Part shown: piece by piece, positions 11,849-24,062 of the stretch
Position numbering within the stretch: the first letter of the stretch is position 1
Layout of the letters: every line of letters begins with the position of its first letter
From: Rhytidiadelphus loreus
Lineage: Eukaryota; Streptophyta; Bryopsida; Hypnales; Hylocomiaceae
Direction of reading: 5' to 3'
Length of the DNA stretch: 64,000 nucleotides
Assembly (NCBI GenBank): GCA_947034895.1
Contig: OX344764.1
Span: 55,223,348 to 55,287,347, forward strand
Made by a program: the position numbers and the translations under genes
Notes under the pieces: model-generated
Seen by the model: the letters and a program-made list of their open reading frames with translations, nothing else
Databases searched by the model: none
What the model was told of the DNA's origin: nothing

Positions 11849-12326
11849 TCACCCCGACTTCTAATTTTGACTCTACCTAAGCTTAATGCCCACCAGCTCT
11901 AGTGACGGATGGGGTTGGATAATAATTTAATAACCATGGATCTCCCAACAAGAAGGCTTTTTGCGTTCGTTTGCGTACGCGCGAGAGCAAGTGAGATCCC
12001 TTTGCAAAAGCTGGTGGGCCAGGACTGATCATCTCCAACTGCTCTTTCTCTTTCTCGCTCTCTGCGCCAGTGAAACCCAACCATTTGCGATTCCAACTGT
12101 TTCCCGTCCAGGCGCCGTGTCGCGGACAGAACCACCAGTGCACCAAAGCTTCGCCTTTCTTCAGAAAGATCCCGCAGGCTCAACATCTCGATCCGTCACC
12201 TTTGGGAAAACCATTGAAAGTTGTTGCCATTATCTGCACAACCAAACCTATCCATCTTTCGTTCGTTCGCACACTAGAAAGCTTTTGGCGTTGGAGATAT
12301 TCACAGGGTTGCTCGGCTATATAGCT
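11849..12326 (+). other. Probable promoter and 5' leader of PIFI
   Basis: Composition rises to gene-like GC here. The frame that contains the PIFI start is open back to 11961 but has no ATG before 12327, so I take 12327 as the start and regard this stretch as promoter plus 5' untranslated region. A sequence CTATATAG at 12317-12324 lies too close to the ATG to be a normal TATA box. Confidence 0.45.
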
Positions 12327-15300
12327 ATGGCAACCATCTTCCACGGCTCTATCATTGCTGCTGCAGCTGGAACTAGCCGTGGCCGTGAGGGGATTCGAGG
12401 GCGGCCTGCACTGTTAGGTAAGGTTACATTGAGACGTCTTGGAGTCGCCTGCTGTGTTTTTGGAAATTCGGGCGCAGTGAACCCAGTTTGAGATCAGGGA
12501 GGTATGGAACCCGATCAGTGATTAGGGTTTGGGTCTTGGGTCCCTGGCATTTTGGGTCCAATTGGTGTTATTTTTTTGTGCACGATTAGTGGAAAGAATG
12601 ACCGTTCTTTTAGGAATCGATGTGCTGTGGAGGCTAATGTGTCGTTGGAGACTTTGCATTTACCAACCTATTACTGCCCCCTTGCTGTATCTTGTACTCT
12701 AGGGTTCAGCCGACTCGGTGCGTTTCCGTGATTCGGCTAGCCTAGTTTAAGATCAGGGAGGTCTGGAGTTTTTGGCTGTGCTTTGGATGTTGGTCTTGCG
12801 TCCCTGATATTCCTGGTCCATGAATTCCTGGTGTTACTTTCTGTGCACGATCAGTGTGACTCTCGAATGATTGCCCGTTCTTTTAGGAATCGGTCTGCTT
12901 GAAAGCTTAACGCATCGTTGGAGACTTTGCTTCTACCAACCTAATTGCAAGTTGCAATATAGGGACATTCTCATCTCTCACTCGAATCTGCCCCTACTAA
13001 ACCTTGTACTCTAGGGCATCTTGCACTCTTGTACTCTGTGATTCGGGGCGCAGCTAACCCAGTTTGAGGTCGGGTAGGTCTGGAGTCTTTGGATGTGTTG
13101 GTCTTGTGTCCTTCACATTCTTGGTTCATGAATGAATGGAACTGGTGACACATCTTGTTCACTATGAGTCTAATTCTCGAAAGAATTCCCCTTGAAGTAG
13201 GAGTCGATCTACTCCAGAACCTAACGCATCGTAGGAGACTTTGCACTTACCAACCTGACTACAAATTGCAGTATGGAGACATTCTCATTCCTCACCCAGA
13301 ATTGGCTCCTACTACATCTTGCCTATGCATAGATGCAGCTGCTATGCTGGTCCTACACACTTGTTGGTATATATAATCGCAAGTGCCTGTTTGAGGCATC
13401 CATGTAGTTGAACTTCAAAGATTCTTAGTATCTTCATTTTAACTTGAAAATTACATTTTGTTTGTGAATCCATAGTTTTGATTTGCCAACGTATTATGAA
13501 TAGTCCCACTCGTCAATTCCACTGAAAAAGTATGTTGATTACTTGAGAAGAATGGGAATAGTGATGGGAATAGGTCTGTTCACCTTAGTGGTGTTGATTG
13601 CTAAGGATCTTACTATTTCTCGTGTACGTGCATCTTCATACCAGGAAATTTGCAGCCAATTTGAAATTAGTTTCGGTGTTAATCTCATCCATGGGATGAC
13701 GGTCTGTAATTTGGGAATGAAATGATTTTTGACGCTAGGTTCCGTGACTGTCCATCTTTGGCCCCGCCCACTCGAAGCAAGTAGTATCAATTTCCTAACT
13801 GGTGCCTTGAGGCTTGTTAGCTAGCCGGAAATTTTAGTAACCTTCTTTGTATGTTTCAGCAGTCGCAAGGTAACTAAGGAGAAAGTAGATTTTTTGCTTT
13901 TAGGTAGGTCTAGCTGGGGTCAGGCTATTGGTATGGGCACGATTAATTTTTTTGCCTAAGATAAGGGAGCTAAGTAAAACTGAAATGGCAAGTATAAAAG
14001 CCTTGTTGATGTCATTTGAATCCCTAGCCAGCTAGCTATGATCCAAACACTGGGAGTTAAAACATGGCTAACTGCTTGCTAGAAGTGCATTGTTCATGCT
14101 TTCCAGCGAGTTATCACTCACATGATTTGTCCAAAAGTTTAAAAAATCTCAAAACAACAAATTTCTTGTTGGCTCTTCATGCTGTTTGTTGTCCTATTTG
14201 TCGTGCATATTTGTTGTGCATCTTTGATTGCTTTATATATTTAATATTTTTAGTTTGGAGGTGTATTTAGGCTCATTAGAAGCTAATTAGTACTTCGAGT
14301 TGGAGGTGTATTTTAATTCATTAGAAGCGCATCTTCAGCTTTTCAACAAGATATCACCCAAAATTCTGATTAAAAATTTGAGTACAATCCCTCAGTTTTA
14401 AATTTTGAGTGCAACCTTTGATTACATCATCTCCGGTTACTATGGCTTTATTCACGTGCTGATACACACGAATGTAAATCCAGCCAACGCTAGTTAATTA
14501 TCGGGAATTAGCACCAATTTACTAGCTGACGCTGTTTTGGCAGTAGCTTGTTCCAATTAGTAAAGCCGCTACTTGGATGGTGTGGGCGGGGCCTTAGTTT
14601 GCGAATTGTTCTGAGACTCGTTTGCTATGGGACGGTGGGTGCAGTGTCGCGTTTTCATGGACTGCATCTTGCAGCTGAGGCGAAACCTGTGAAGTCACAG
14701 AATCGGAAAAGAACTGCAGGGAAGACATGTGCAACAGCTGTCGTGAAGACAGGCCTGAAGCAGTATGTCCAAACGACTACAGACCTTCAAAAAAATTCTA
14801 ATTCTTGCCGTGGCAAATATTTCTAGTAGAAATCAGCTTTGCAGCTTCAATATTCAGAATCCATCTTTTGCTGTACTCGTAGTCAATATGACATGTTACA
14901 TTCTGACTCTCGTGTTTGAGGCTAAGAGTGATCTTGACTGAAGGTCAGACGAAGGTGGAGTCTGATGTGCGTGAGACGAGGTTTTTGAGTCTCGGTATTA
15001 AGAGGATATGTCCTGGCAGGTACACTTTACCAACGTGGGCAGATTTTGAGATGGGGCGTTCCACTGTGTACTGGGATACTAATAACGGCCGACCACCGAC
15101 CTCTGTAAGCAATTTTAATATATGCTATTAGTAAAGTCGCTGTTTGTGCGATCATGATATTAGGATTTGCTATGACAATTTTATACGTAAATTTTCTCAT
15201 TGGTGGTGAATCTTGTCCCTGCAGGGGCAACTGCTGACCATATACTTCAACCCTTCTGCGAGCCAGTTGACTCCTAATTCTGAATATGGAATTGGATTTA

Positions 15301-17336
15301 ATGGTAACTTTACCAAGACTCATGCCTCTCGCTTGGAATTTGCACCCTAAAATTTCTGTCCAAGATGCCAAGATGGTATTCAGATTGACTGGTAGCTGAT
15401 TAGATAGGGCGTTGGTGCCTGTAGGGGGATTCAACCAACCCATTATGTGTGGCGGTGAGCCTCGTGTTATGACGAAAAAGGAGCGTGGAAGCTTGTGTGA
15501 GCCCTTGTATGCCATCAAAATCAACATGCCTTTGCATGGTAAGTCTGACTTGAGAATTCTTGGTTTAACTTTCATATTATGATGTGCCAGCTAAGCAAAT
15601 GTTGAGCATCCTCTGAATTGGCATGAAAAACAATCCATAGCACCTTTTTTACCTCAATTTCAAGAAATGACAGCTCCTGAAGCCCTTGTTCCCACTTGTG
15701 AGAGTATGTAGAGCTTTAATTTTGCTTGATTTGCTCTAGTTTGGCATGACTCTGCTCTAAATAACTTTTATTTGGCACCGCTCTCAATAAGAGCTGTGCC
15801 ACTGGTACTCAAGAACGTTATGTTACTTTAAGACGAGGATTCTGAGCTCTGAAAATAACAAGATCGATGTAACCGTGAGGCACTGCACTAGGTAAACAAC
15901 AATATTAATTTATTGAACAGTCGGACCCCACATCCCCACTCCAACCAAACCCTAGCCGCGTTGTGCAGTGTGAATGCGGTTGTAGATAGGATTTGGAAAC
16001 TGGGATTCCGAAACCAGAGACTAAAGGGCAGAGCCAATAAACAAGCAAGGAAATGAGTTAACAAGAAAGGATTTATCGAGATAATTAGACAAATCTTCAT
16101 TGCTGAATTGCTTGATAGTACCTTACTCACTTCGTAAGATAGTGCTATTTAAGTATTGCGAAATTTTTTAATTATGATTGATGATTTGAAAGAGAGGAAG
16201 GTCTATTGGATAGCAACAGCATACACTGTAGCCTCTATCCCTGTTTTCCATGCCAAGGAGAATTCGTTATTCTTGTCCACCTTATTAACTTGTCAAATGG
16301 CGTGCAGCGATGACTTTGGAGTTCTCGTTCACCGACGGAACGAACTGGGATGGACCTTACAAGATCATAATGGAAGTTCCTCAGAAGCTGAAAGGCTTGC
16401 CACAGCGCTACATTGATGAGGTATATTCATATAGTGACTGCCAAGAATATCAAACTACTACTGTACAATCACTTTTAAGATTCCTTCGTAGAGAGCACTC
16501 TATTTTTTATGACAATATATCTACAGTCTGACTAGAAAGCGTTTGAGATTCATTGAGAAAATAATTGAGTCCGTGCACCGAAAGAGTTTAGAACAAGTTG
16601 GGGCTTTGTTTTGCACGCTGCAACCTACACATGACGGTGGAGATTCGACTTGCTTGTGTGTGCAGGGACTTGCAAAGGAGCTCGCACATGAGGGAGCCTG
16701 TGAAAGTGCAATTTATCCAGAGGCCGTATTTGTGCAAGATCGTTGTGCTTTCCCGGCAGGCATGATTCAGCAAGGGGTACGTGATCCATCCTTTCTGTAG
16801 ACCTTCGAGTCTAGCAACCTGGAATTGACACCTAGTGTTGCGATCTACTGCTGGACCACTTCCAGTTTATATCATTTAATTTATGTCTCGATAGAGTTGA
16901 GAATTCGTTATTTGCTCTTTGTTATCAAGTCAGTAATACTGTTCATCATTTTCCTCTTTCAATTGTTCCAAAAACAGGCAACAGTGGTTTTGGTAAGATG
17001 AAACTGTTTCAGGAACTTTTAGACATCATCATAAAGATAATCTTCCTCGTGAATCGTGAAGTAGATTCTTATTATGGTGATGTCTAAAATTTCTTGAATC
17101 AGTCGATTTTTTTTTCTGAAAATCCTGTTCTATATTTGAAATGAATTTGATTTAAGAGAAGAAAAAACTCAAGTAGTTCCACGACTCCTTACATATGGTT
17201 GATTGATTTTGCGCAGGGAGATCGATGCGAGTTGGACATCGTGCTTGGTTGCACCGACCCGGAATCGCCTTTCTTCGACCCCCTGGCCAACGTGGATGAT
17301 GGATCCTGCCCGTATTTTATCGATGGCGAGTATTAA
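12327..17336 (+). CDS. PIFI: PIFI, chloroplast protein for NDH-dependent chlororespiration (8 exons)
   Basis: Exons: 12327-12417, 14561-14762, 14921-15104, 15225-15303, 15425-15538, 16308-16420, 16666-16776, 17217-17336. All introns are GT-AG, and the exons join without frame break into 337 residues. From exon 3 on, the protein matches my recollection of POST-ILLUMINATION CHLOROPHYLL FLUORESCENCE INCREASE of Arabidopsis (At3g15840): [12 protein letters not shown] (about 132-143), [17 protein letters not shown] (across exons 4/5), [13 protein letters not shown] (exon 6), and a C-terminal GCTDP..DDGSC motif (309-329). That family is needed for NAD(P)H-dehydrogenase-dependent reduction of plastoquinone in the dark. 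The N-terminus is Ala/Arg-rich with few acidic residues, fitting a chloroplast transit peptide. Residues 160-250 resemble a CBM25/53 starch-binding fold (inference). Exons 1 and 2 are the least certain; ATG 12327 is the first in frame. Confidence 0.9.
12462..13330. repeat. Three-copy tandem repeat inside PIFI intron 1
   Basis: Three diverged units of about 260-315 bases start near 12462, 12729 and 13038. Each opens with GATTCGG..GCAG and AGTTTGAGATCAGGGAGGT or a variant. Each then has a TTGGTCTTG.GTCCCTG-like stretch, a CGTTCTTTTAGGAATCG-like stretch, and CGTTGGAGACTTTGC...TACCAACCT. The array starts 45 bases after the exon 1 donor. It is GC-richer than the window's repeats and does not look like a mobile element. 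Confidence 0.85.
13331..14560. other. Rest of PIFI intron 1, nothing called
   Basis: The remainder of the 2.1-kb first intron is mixed-composition sequence. I see no tandem array or RNA gene. The acceptor ATTAG at 14556-14560 is chosen because it alone keeps exon 2 in phase with exon 1. Confidence 0.4.
17007..17101 (+). repeat. Long imperfect hairpin in PIFI intron 7
   Basis: The left arm TTTTAGACATCATCATAA (17017-17034) pairs with the right arm TTATTATGGTGATGTCTAAAA (17069-17089). Pairing extends outward through TTTCAGGAAC and TTTCTTGAATC and inward through GATAATCT and AGATTC. The result is a stem of about 38 bases with a loop of about 18. This is the shape of a plant microRNA precursor or a very small inverted-repeat element. 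No mature microRNA that I know is recognised. Confidence 0.7.
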
Positions 17337-20070
17337 CTCCCCAAAATATGCCTGATACCTCCGTAGCCGCAAAATACATTGCTGGTGTCCCTAAAGTCTG
17401 AGCACTCAACCCCTGTGTAGATCTGTTGGGCACGAACCACTTGGTGAACGGTAGAGTCAAATATGTACCATAATTGTCAGGAGTGTTACAACTCCACAAG
17501 CAAGAAGCCTGGTGATGAAAGGAACTTGGCAACAGGTAAACCTCGCTGCAGGAACGGAATCAATTGTGTAAACTCAAACTCTGTAATACATCTGACTTGC
17601 TGTACTTTACTTTACGTCGATTGCCAATTGGGTGAACTGAAATTGCTTACAGATTGTTCTCAGCTTTTCTGATTACTTCCGTGTGTCACCTTGGATGAGA
17701 ACAATGAATCAAGGCGGCAGCATCGTGTCTCCTGTCTAGGCTTTGTCAGAAATTGTGAGCGTCGCTATGATGGTGTCAGCGCGACACTTCGCCTCCCATG
17801 GAAGGCTCTCAGGCCTGGTTGAGACTGATTCTGGCGTTGAAAGTGAATGCCTTGAAATCTGGTGGAGGAGCTAAGCGTAGAGCCGGTCATTTCTTACTTT
17901 AGGGTGTGAAGGCTATCACTCCATCTCGATTTAGTTTCTTTGCAGGATTTGGGGTCTGACATAGCCACAAGGTTTGCCAAATGGAGCTAACTTACACTCA
18001 ACCTTCTTGACTGACAATTCCTTGGGGGTGGTCGTAGAGATGTTCAGAACTTGACATGTGGAGCCTATCCAAGCAGATGTGTACGCAGGAAGGAAGGGTG
18101 TTTCAAGAATTTTTAGACAACTGTAGGTCACCTTGCCTTTAGCACAAAGCCTCCTTCGGCCTAGACTGCGGCAAAGCTTGTTTCAGAAAGGGGGTATTTT
18201 TTTCACCCCAGCTAGTTGCCAAAGGGTTGAAGAAAGTGCCTCCAACAATTTCCACGAACTTGCAAATCAGTTCAGTATGGGGGCTTGTGATTTTGTGAGA
18301 CTTTTTGTGGAGATAGAAAAACACACTAGCTTTTAGGGAATACAATTTTTATTTTAATCGGCAGCGAGAAGCAAAACAATAACAATAAGCCCAAATTTCA
18401 GTTTAGTGGATAGAAAGAAAGAAAGAAAAAATTGGAATAAATTTTTTTAAGAATTTGTTTCTCATAAATTATTTTTTTATCTACATGGAAAGCTTTTATT
18501 CATTCCTTTTGGATTAGTGATGTGAAAGTTATGGACAATCTTGTTTTTCAAGCAACTAGAGCTTCTTCTTGAAAAAATAACTTCTAGTGTTCATTTTATA
18601 ATTCAATTTTCACAATTTTTCACAAAAAAAAATTTCACAAGGTCATCCCCAATAAAGCAAATTGTTTGTTTTTTTCAAAATCTAATTGTATAGATGTTTA
18701 AAGAGCTTGCTTATTAGTGCGCATATCAGTAATTACATAGGAATTGTGAGATTATGACAAGAGAAATGTACGTATTCTATTTTTAGTATGCTAACCCTAT
18801 CCACAATGTTTGAGAAATTTACATATAAGAGTTTTTTGGAATTAGAGATGACGTGGACAACTAGAAATTGTGTTAACACACTAAAATGTACTTTCAAAAA
18901 CCTTAAGTTCAAATGAAAAGCTATCAAACTCATTACACAATCCACCTTGCAATTGTTGAAATGCAATTTTTTGATAAATAGAAATTGCAAATAACTCCAA
19001 ATCAACCCCTGTATGATTAAATTTTCAACAATGAAAAACATGAAAACATTTTATTCTTTCCATAGGGAGCGTTGCAAAGCAAGTGGATTAATAATATTGG
19101 CAAACTTTGCAAAAAAAAAATTAGATCTCAAAATCAAGTAAGATTGGCAAACTTTGCTCAAAGCTAAGAACACTAGCATGCATTATTCCTACTTTTTGTT
19201 GCACTCTTCCACTAATTGTACAAATATGCCTTTGAAGATCACTCAAAAAACAAATATTTATCTTTTTGTTTAAAAATAAAAGCTTCCAATAGTTAACTTT
19301 GAATATTGCTAATAAATAAAAATTTTAATGGTCAAAGGAATTTAATTGGCTCCACACAAACAAGCCAAAATTTTGGATTGACTATATATAGTGAAACAAG
19401 TAATTAGAGGTTAGGATCATCATTGAGATTGGTGTATTTCAATTCCATCATAGAACTATTAACGGTTAGTTTTCCCTTCAAAATTGAACCTACTTCTACT
19501 TAACATTTTTTTAATGAGTGAAAATTAATTTGCTTTTGTTTTTGTTTTTTCTTAATTCTAGACTCTCAACTCAATTCTTCAATATAAAAAACTAGAAATT
19601 CAAAATTAGTAGTGCAAAAAATTTAAGCTAAAAGGATTCAAAATAATTAAGCTATTGAGTAAGGTGGAAAAAAAACTTGTTTTTTTCAATTTGAGTGTAA
19701 ATATCTTGTAATCTACATGGGCAAAGTTTTTGAAATTTCTTCCACACACTCTTGCACTAGTCTAAAGCAAGATCCTATGGTTTGACATCCAAAACTTAAA
19801 TTTATTTATTTTTTGTTCCTTGCTATAGAAATGACAGTTTTGAGTGATTTTTGACGGAAAAAAGGCCTTGAGACTTTATGGGTTGGTATAGGGAATGTAA
19901 AACTAACAATATCTTTTACTGAGTAAGTTTGTATTTGATGTTCCATGAATATGTGTATTGGTAATGCTTTCATGCATAAATGTCACATGATTGTATATAT
20001 AGGCATATACAGGTTTGTTGCACAAATGTGTATAGACACCCCTTTTTTCCTTTATTCAAAAACAATGTAT
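17337..20070. other. PIFI 3' flank passing into AT-rich DNA
   Basis: The first 900 bases or so are GC-richer and should include the PIFI 3' untranslated region. After about 18340 the sequence is AT-rich with A/T runs. No gene, RNA or clear repeat is seen. Confidence 0.45.

Positions 20071-20131
<61 letters not shown>
20071..20131. repeat. (AAT)n microsatellite
   Basis: About 20 uninterrupted copies of the trinucleotide AAT, in the phase TAATAATAA. The polyasparagine reading frame across it is an artefact. Confidence 0.97.
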
Positions 20132-22733
20132 TATGCATAGATATTCTAGAATCTCTTTTTAGTTCTTGTAATCAAAGAAAATTATGAGAATAATTTTCAT
20201 ATTTATTTAAATCAAGGCAATATTTTTTTTATGGTTAATTGGTAAAACTAAGTTAATACATTGTAAAGTAGAAATGTATTTTTGGAATATCTTTTGTACA
20301 TAGTCAAAGTATAAGTACAAATAATTTTTTTTCATGTAGCACATGCATAATCTTCACTCTAATGAAATCTTATTAATGATTTTTCTAGTTATCAAGATTT
20401 TTGCTTTGGAATGAATTCAAGGATTATGTTTTGGCTAGAAAAGGTACATTTTATTTCTATTGGAGGCCACCTTTCACTAAGTATAAGCTCTTGAATCGTA
20501 TTGACTTCAAAACCAATTTTGGATTTTTGTTTTTGTTTTTCCAAAACTTGAACAAGTTCGAATAATCTAATTAGTATTTTTCATTATTATAGATGTCAAG
20601 TCATTAAGGTTAGCTCAAGTGAAATAATACAAAGATGAATGCTACATGTAAATATCCTCAAAGCATGTAGGCTACTAATAAACTTAGTTTCTTTGACAAT
20701 ATTTGCATGTCATAGCTACATTGAGTGTCATTTAACTCTTTAGTGTCTTTGAGTTTTTTAGTCTTAGAAAATAACTAAAAAAACTACATAATGGGAGTTG
20801 TTTTCTTCAAGCATAGCTGCATAGAAAATAATTACCTTTAGCAATTGAAGGAACTTATAGATATATGCTCAAAGAGATCAATAATTGAATTCCTATAAGA
20901 CTTGGAATGTTTTGATGCAAAGATCATGAGCTTTGTTGCCTTTTGGCTTTAAAGGCTAAATTTCATATTATAAATTTCTAAAATAATTACTAAAAAAAGT
21001 ATGTGATTACTACCCATCAAGATGACATCTCCATGACTAAAAATAAATTTAATAGCTATAAATTAACTCTTATATTATCTAGCTTGCAATGACAATGTGT
21101 TAAAGAATATGTGTTTTTAAATCAAGATTGTGGCACATCTAGGTTGTGACAAATGTTAGACATCATGAATCACAAGCTTGTGATAGACTACTCTAGAAAT
21201 AATGAGTATACAACCCACCGTTGATGCACGAATGTGCAAAACTAAAGAATGGATTTGTTTCAACCTAAATTTCAACAAACTAACATTGAATAAAAAAAAT
21301 TTCCTTCGTCTAAACTTTATTCATTGTTCAAAATGTGCACAAAGATTCATGGGAGACTACTTGATCATTCTTTGTTTAGGCTTATTCCTATGAAAATCCT
21401 ACAAATGCATTCGCTTTGTTTATATTCAACTACAACTCTAGATTGCTTGATCATATAGAATTTTTTTTTGTCAAACTCTTATTGTACGTGGCCACCCAAC
21501 TATTTATGCCACTTTAAGAACGACTCTACTCTTGACTCTACTCTTGACTCTACTCTCGATGACCTTGAAAAAAGTCTAGATGTGCCTTGTTTAAAAATAA
21601 TGCAACAATAGCATTTTTGGAATTAGCAACAATGCAAGGGCTTAAAAGTATCTTAGTAGCAATAATAACATTATGTACTTTTGGGTGTACACTATCAAAT
21701 AAGGTGTTTTTTAGGCTTTGACATTGTGACCACATTAGAAAAATATTGTGGCCATTCTAAATCAATAAGATGACTATGTTTGATGCACTAGTGGTTTATT
21801 TGCTTTGCAATGACCTATTGGCACTTACGGGCTTTAGGGTGTTTTCAAGCTACAATGTAATGATTTTGTTGTCTCAAAGTGACAGTTTTCCAATATTTTA
21901 ACTTCTATGATTTTGACTTTTTCTCCAATTCAAATCACTACATTTTTTAATGAACTTAGCATAACTATATACATATCTTGTTGAGAAGAAATTGTAGCTT
22001 TTTCTAAGGTTCATATCTTCATTATCTAATTACATTTTGGGCATGTTACGCATTTTCCTAAAACATTAAATGTACTATGTTTGTAATGATTAAAGTATAA
22101 TTTTATATCGATATTTTAGTATTTAGACAACTTCATTGCCTTAATGCCCTTCAGAGCATATCACTTTAGAAATGTGTAACTAATTCATATTTTGCCAGAA
22201 AAATATGATTTTTCTGCCTATTCTTTTGTAGTCTATTTTTCCATAGGTGAAAATAAAAATTAGATACTTCCTCAACCCTTCAAGGGATTAGATTAGAAAT
22301 TGCACTTGCATGAAAGTGTCTTACCTTACATTAGAAATAAAATTATGCTTGTGTATTCATTAGAATCTTAGAAATTCTTAAAGATTCACGACTTTCTAAA
22401 AATTTAGGAATTCCTTTAGGAATTCATGACTATACTTTCACCAAAAATTACTCAAAAATTATAATTTCTAATGCAACGAGCTACAATGAAAAATAACTAT
22501 TTTTTGCATATTTAAACATAAGATCTTGCATTAAACTTGTATGATAATGTGTGGAAAAAATTCTAGTATCTTTGACCAAGTAGACTGTAAGATATTAGTA
22601 TTCAAAGTGAAAAATAAAAGTTTTCTTGTACAAAATTTGTGGAATTAAAATCCTCTTTACTTAAAATTTTATGGTCACACATGGAGTTCAAAATCTAATA
22701 AAATAAATAAATGATTTTCATTCTTCAATTTTT
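20132..22733. other. AT-rich gene-free stretch
   Basis: No gene is visible. A small direct repeat of GACTCTACTCTT (three units) lies at about 21531-21562. A segment at about 22555-22625 resembles the interior of the TTAA-flanked element that begins at 22734, so it may be a fragment of another copy. Confidence 0.45.
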
Positions 22734-23664
22734 TTAACCCCTAAAGGACCAGGGCCGTTCTTTTGTCAAAAACTACTCAAAACTGCCATTTTTGCTGCAT
22801 TCATCCAAAAAAAAAAAAAAAAAAAAATTTAGAATCTAACCGTAGGATCTTGTACTTTACTAGTCTAGTATCATGTGGTAAAAATTTCATGGAGTTTGAC
22901 CGTACAGATTGGAAGATATTAGCATTCAAAGTTGAAAAAAGAAAGTTTTTTTGAACACTAGCCTGCAATTTCAGATGACTTTGAATGCCATTTTGGGAAA
23001 AGAATTACACCATGGACCTTGAATTTAAAAAATTTTGTGTTGAAGAATTGAGTTGAAAGTGTAGAAAAAAAAATTAAAAAAAAACATGATTGATTTTCAT
23101 TCTTTAAAAAATTGTTCAGTACAAGTAGGTCCAAGATTGAAAGAAAAACTAAATCTTTAATAGCTCTAAAATGGGATTGAAACACAATAATCTCAACGGT
23201 GAGATTGTTCTAAATAGAAAAGTTAACCTTGTCAAACAATTTCTTTTGAAAAATTGTGAAAATTGCATTCAGAATTGAATCCTATAAGTTATTTTTTCAA
23301 GAAGATGCTCAAATTGCCCGAAAAACAAGATTGTTCATAACTTTTACATTACTAATCCAAATAGAATGAATAAAAGCTTCACATGTAGACAAAAATATGA
23401 TCTTTAAGAAGAAAAAAATTAAAAAATTAATTTCAAATTTTTGTAGATTTTATTTTTCTGCCCGGTAACGTGTAAATTATGTTTAAGATGCCATAACTTT
23501 TGCTCTTGGGCACCAATTGAAATAAAATTTATATTCCCACGAAGCTCATAAGTTTTCCTATCTTATGGGAAAGTTTCAAAAAAATTCACTAAAAATTGAG
23601 ATCATAGGAACTTGTCCGAAATCCATTTTGTCCCCCGAGGGGACAATGGTCCTTTAGGGGTTAA
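22734..23664. mobile_element. TTAA-flanked non-autonomous element, copy 2 (931 bp, best-preserved ends)
   Basis: The left end is TTAACCCCTAAAGGACC (22734-22750) and the right end is GGTCCTTTAGGGGTTAA (23648-23664), perfect reverse complements. The interior is AT-rich, has an A-run near 22808-22828, and codes for nothing. It shares interior sequence with the copy at 32423-33311, for example CAAAACTGCCA.TTTTTG and a CATGTGG..GAAAGAT-like stretch. The ends fit piggyBac: a TTAA target site next to a CCC..GGG inverted repeat. A different superfamily cannot be excluded without a transposase. Confidence 0.75.
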
Positions 23665-23849
23665 AGGAAAAGTAGAAACAAGCTCAGATACAAGATGGAA
23701 AGAAAAATGAAAGTAACTATTAACAATTAGTCTAATTTCACATCTCTAATCCACATAAATTGAATCAAACAGTCTATGTAGACACAAATATACTATATGC
23801 GGGAAAAAGTTAGAATTTTCATAATTTATAATTTATTTTGCTACCCGGG

Positions 23850-24062
23850 CAACCGGGCTCAAGTATTTTGCTCTTAGTAGACTAGAGCTAGAATATAACA
23901 TTTCACCCAAGCACCAATTCAAATTCAAATTGTATTCACAAAATTTTAGTACATTCTATTATCTTCAAAAAAATTCAAAAAGTTACAATAAAAATTGGCA
24001 TAATAAGAATTTCTCCAAGATTCTAACAATTCCATTTTAGGACTTTGAATTTTTGGGGTTGA
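23850..24062. repeat. Fragment of the TTAA-flanked family interior
   Basis: The stretch from GCACCAATTCAAATTCAAAT to TAAGAATTTCTCCAAG resembles the 3' part of the copy at 22734-23664 (ACCAATTGAAATAAAATTT... GGAACTTGTCCGAA). No intact ends are seen. Confidence 0.45.

Noticed and set aside
12317..12324. CTATATAG as a TATA box for PIFI
   Set aside because: It is only three bases from the start codon, leaving no room for a 5' untranslated region.
11961..12326. N-terminal extension of PIFI by 122 residues
   Set aside because: The frame is open, but it contains no ATG before 12327.
19945..20187. Frame with a polyasparagine run
   Set aside because: Produced by the (AAT)n microsatellite.
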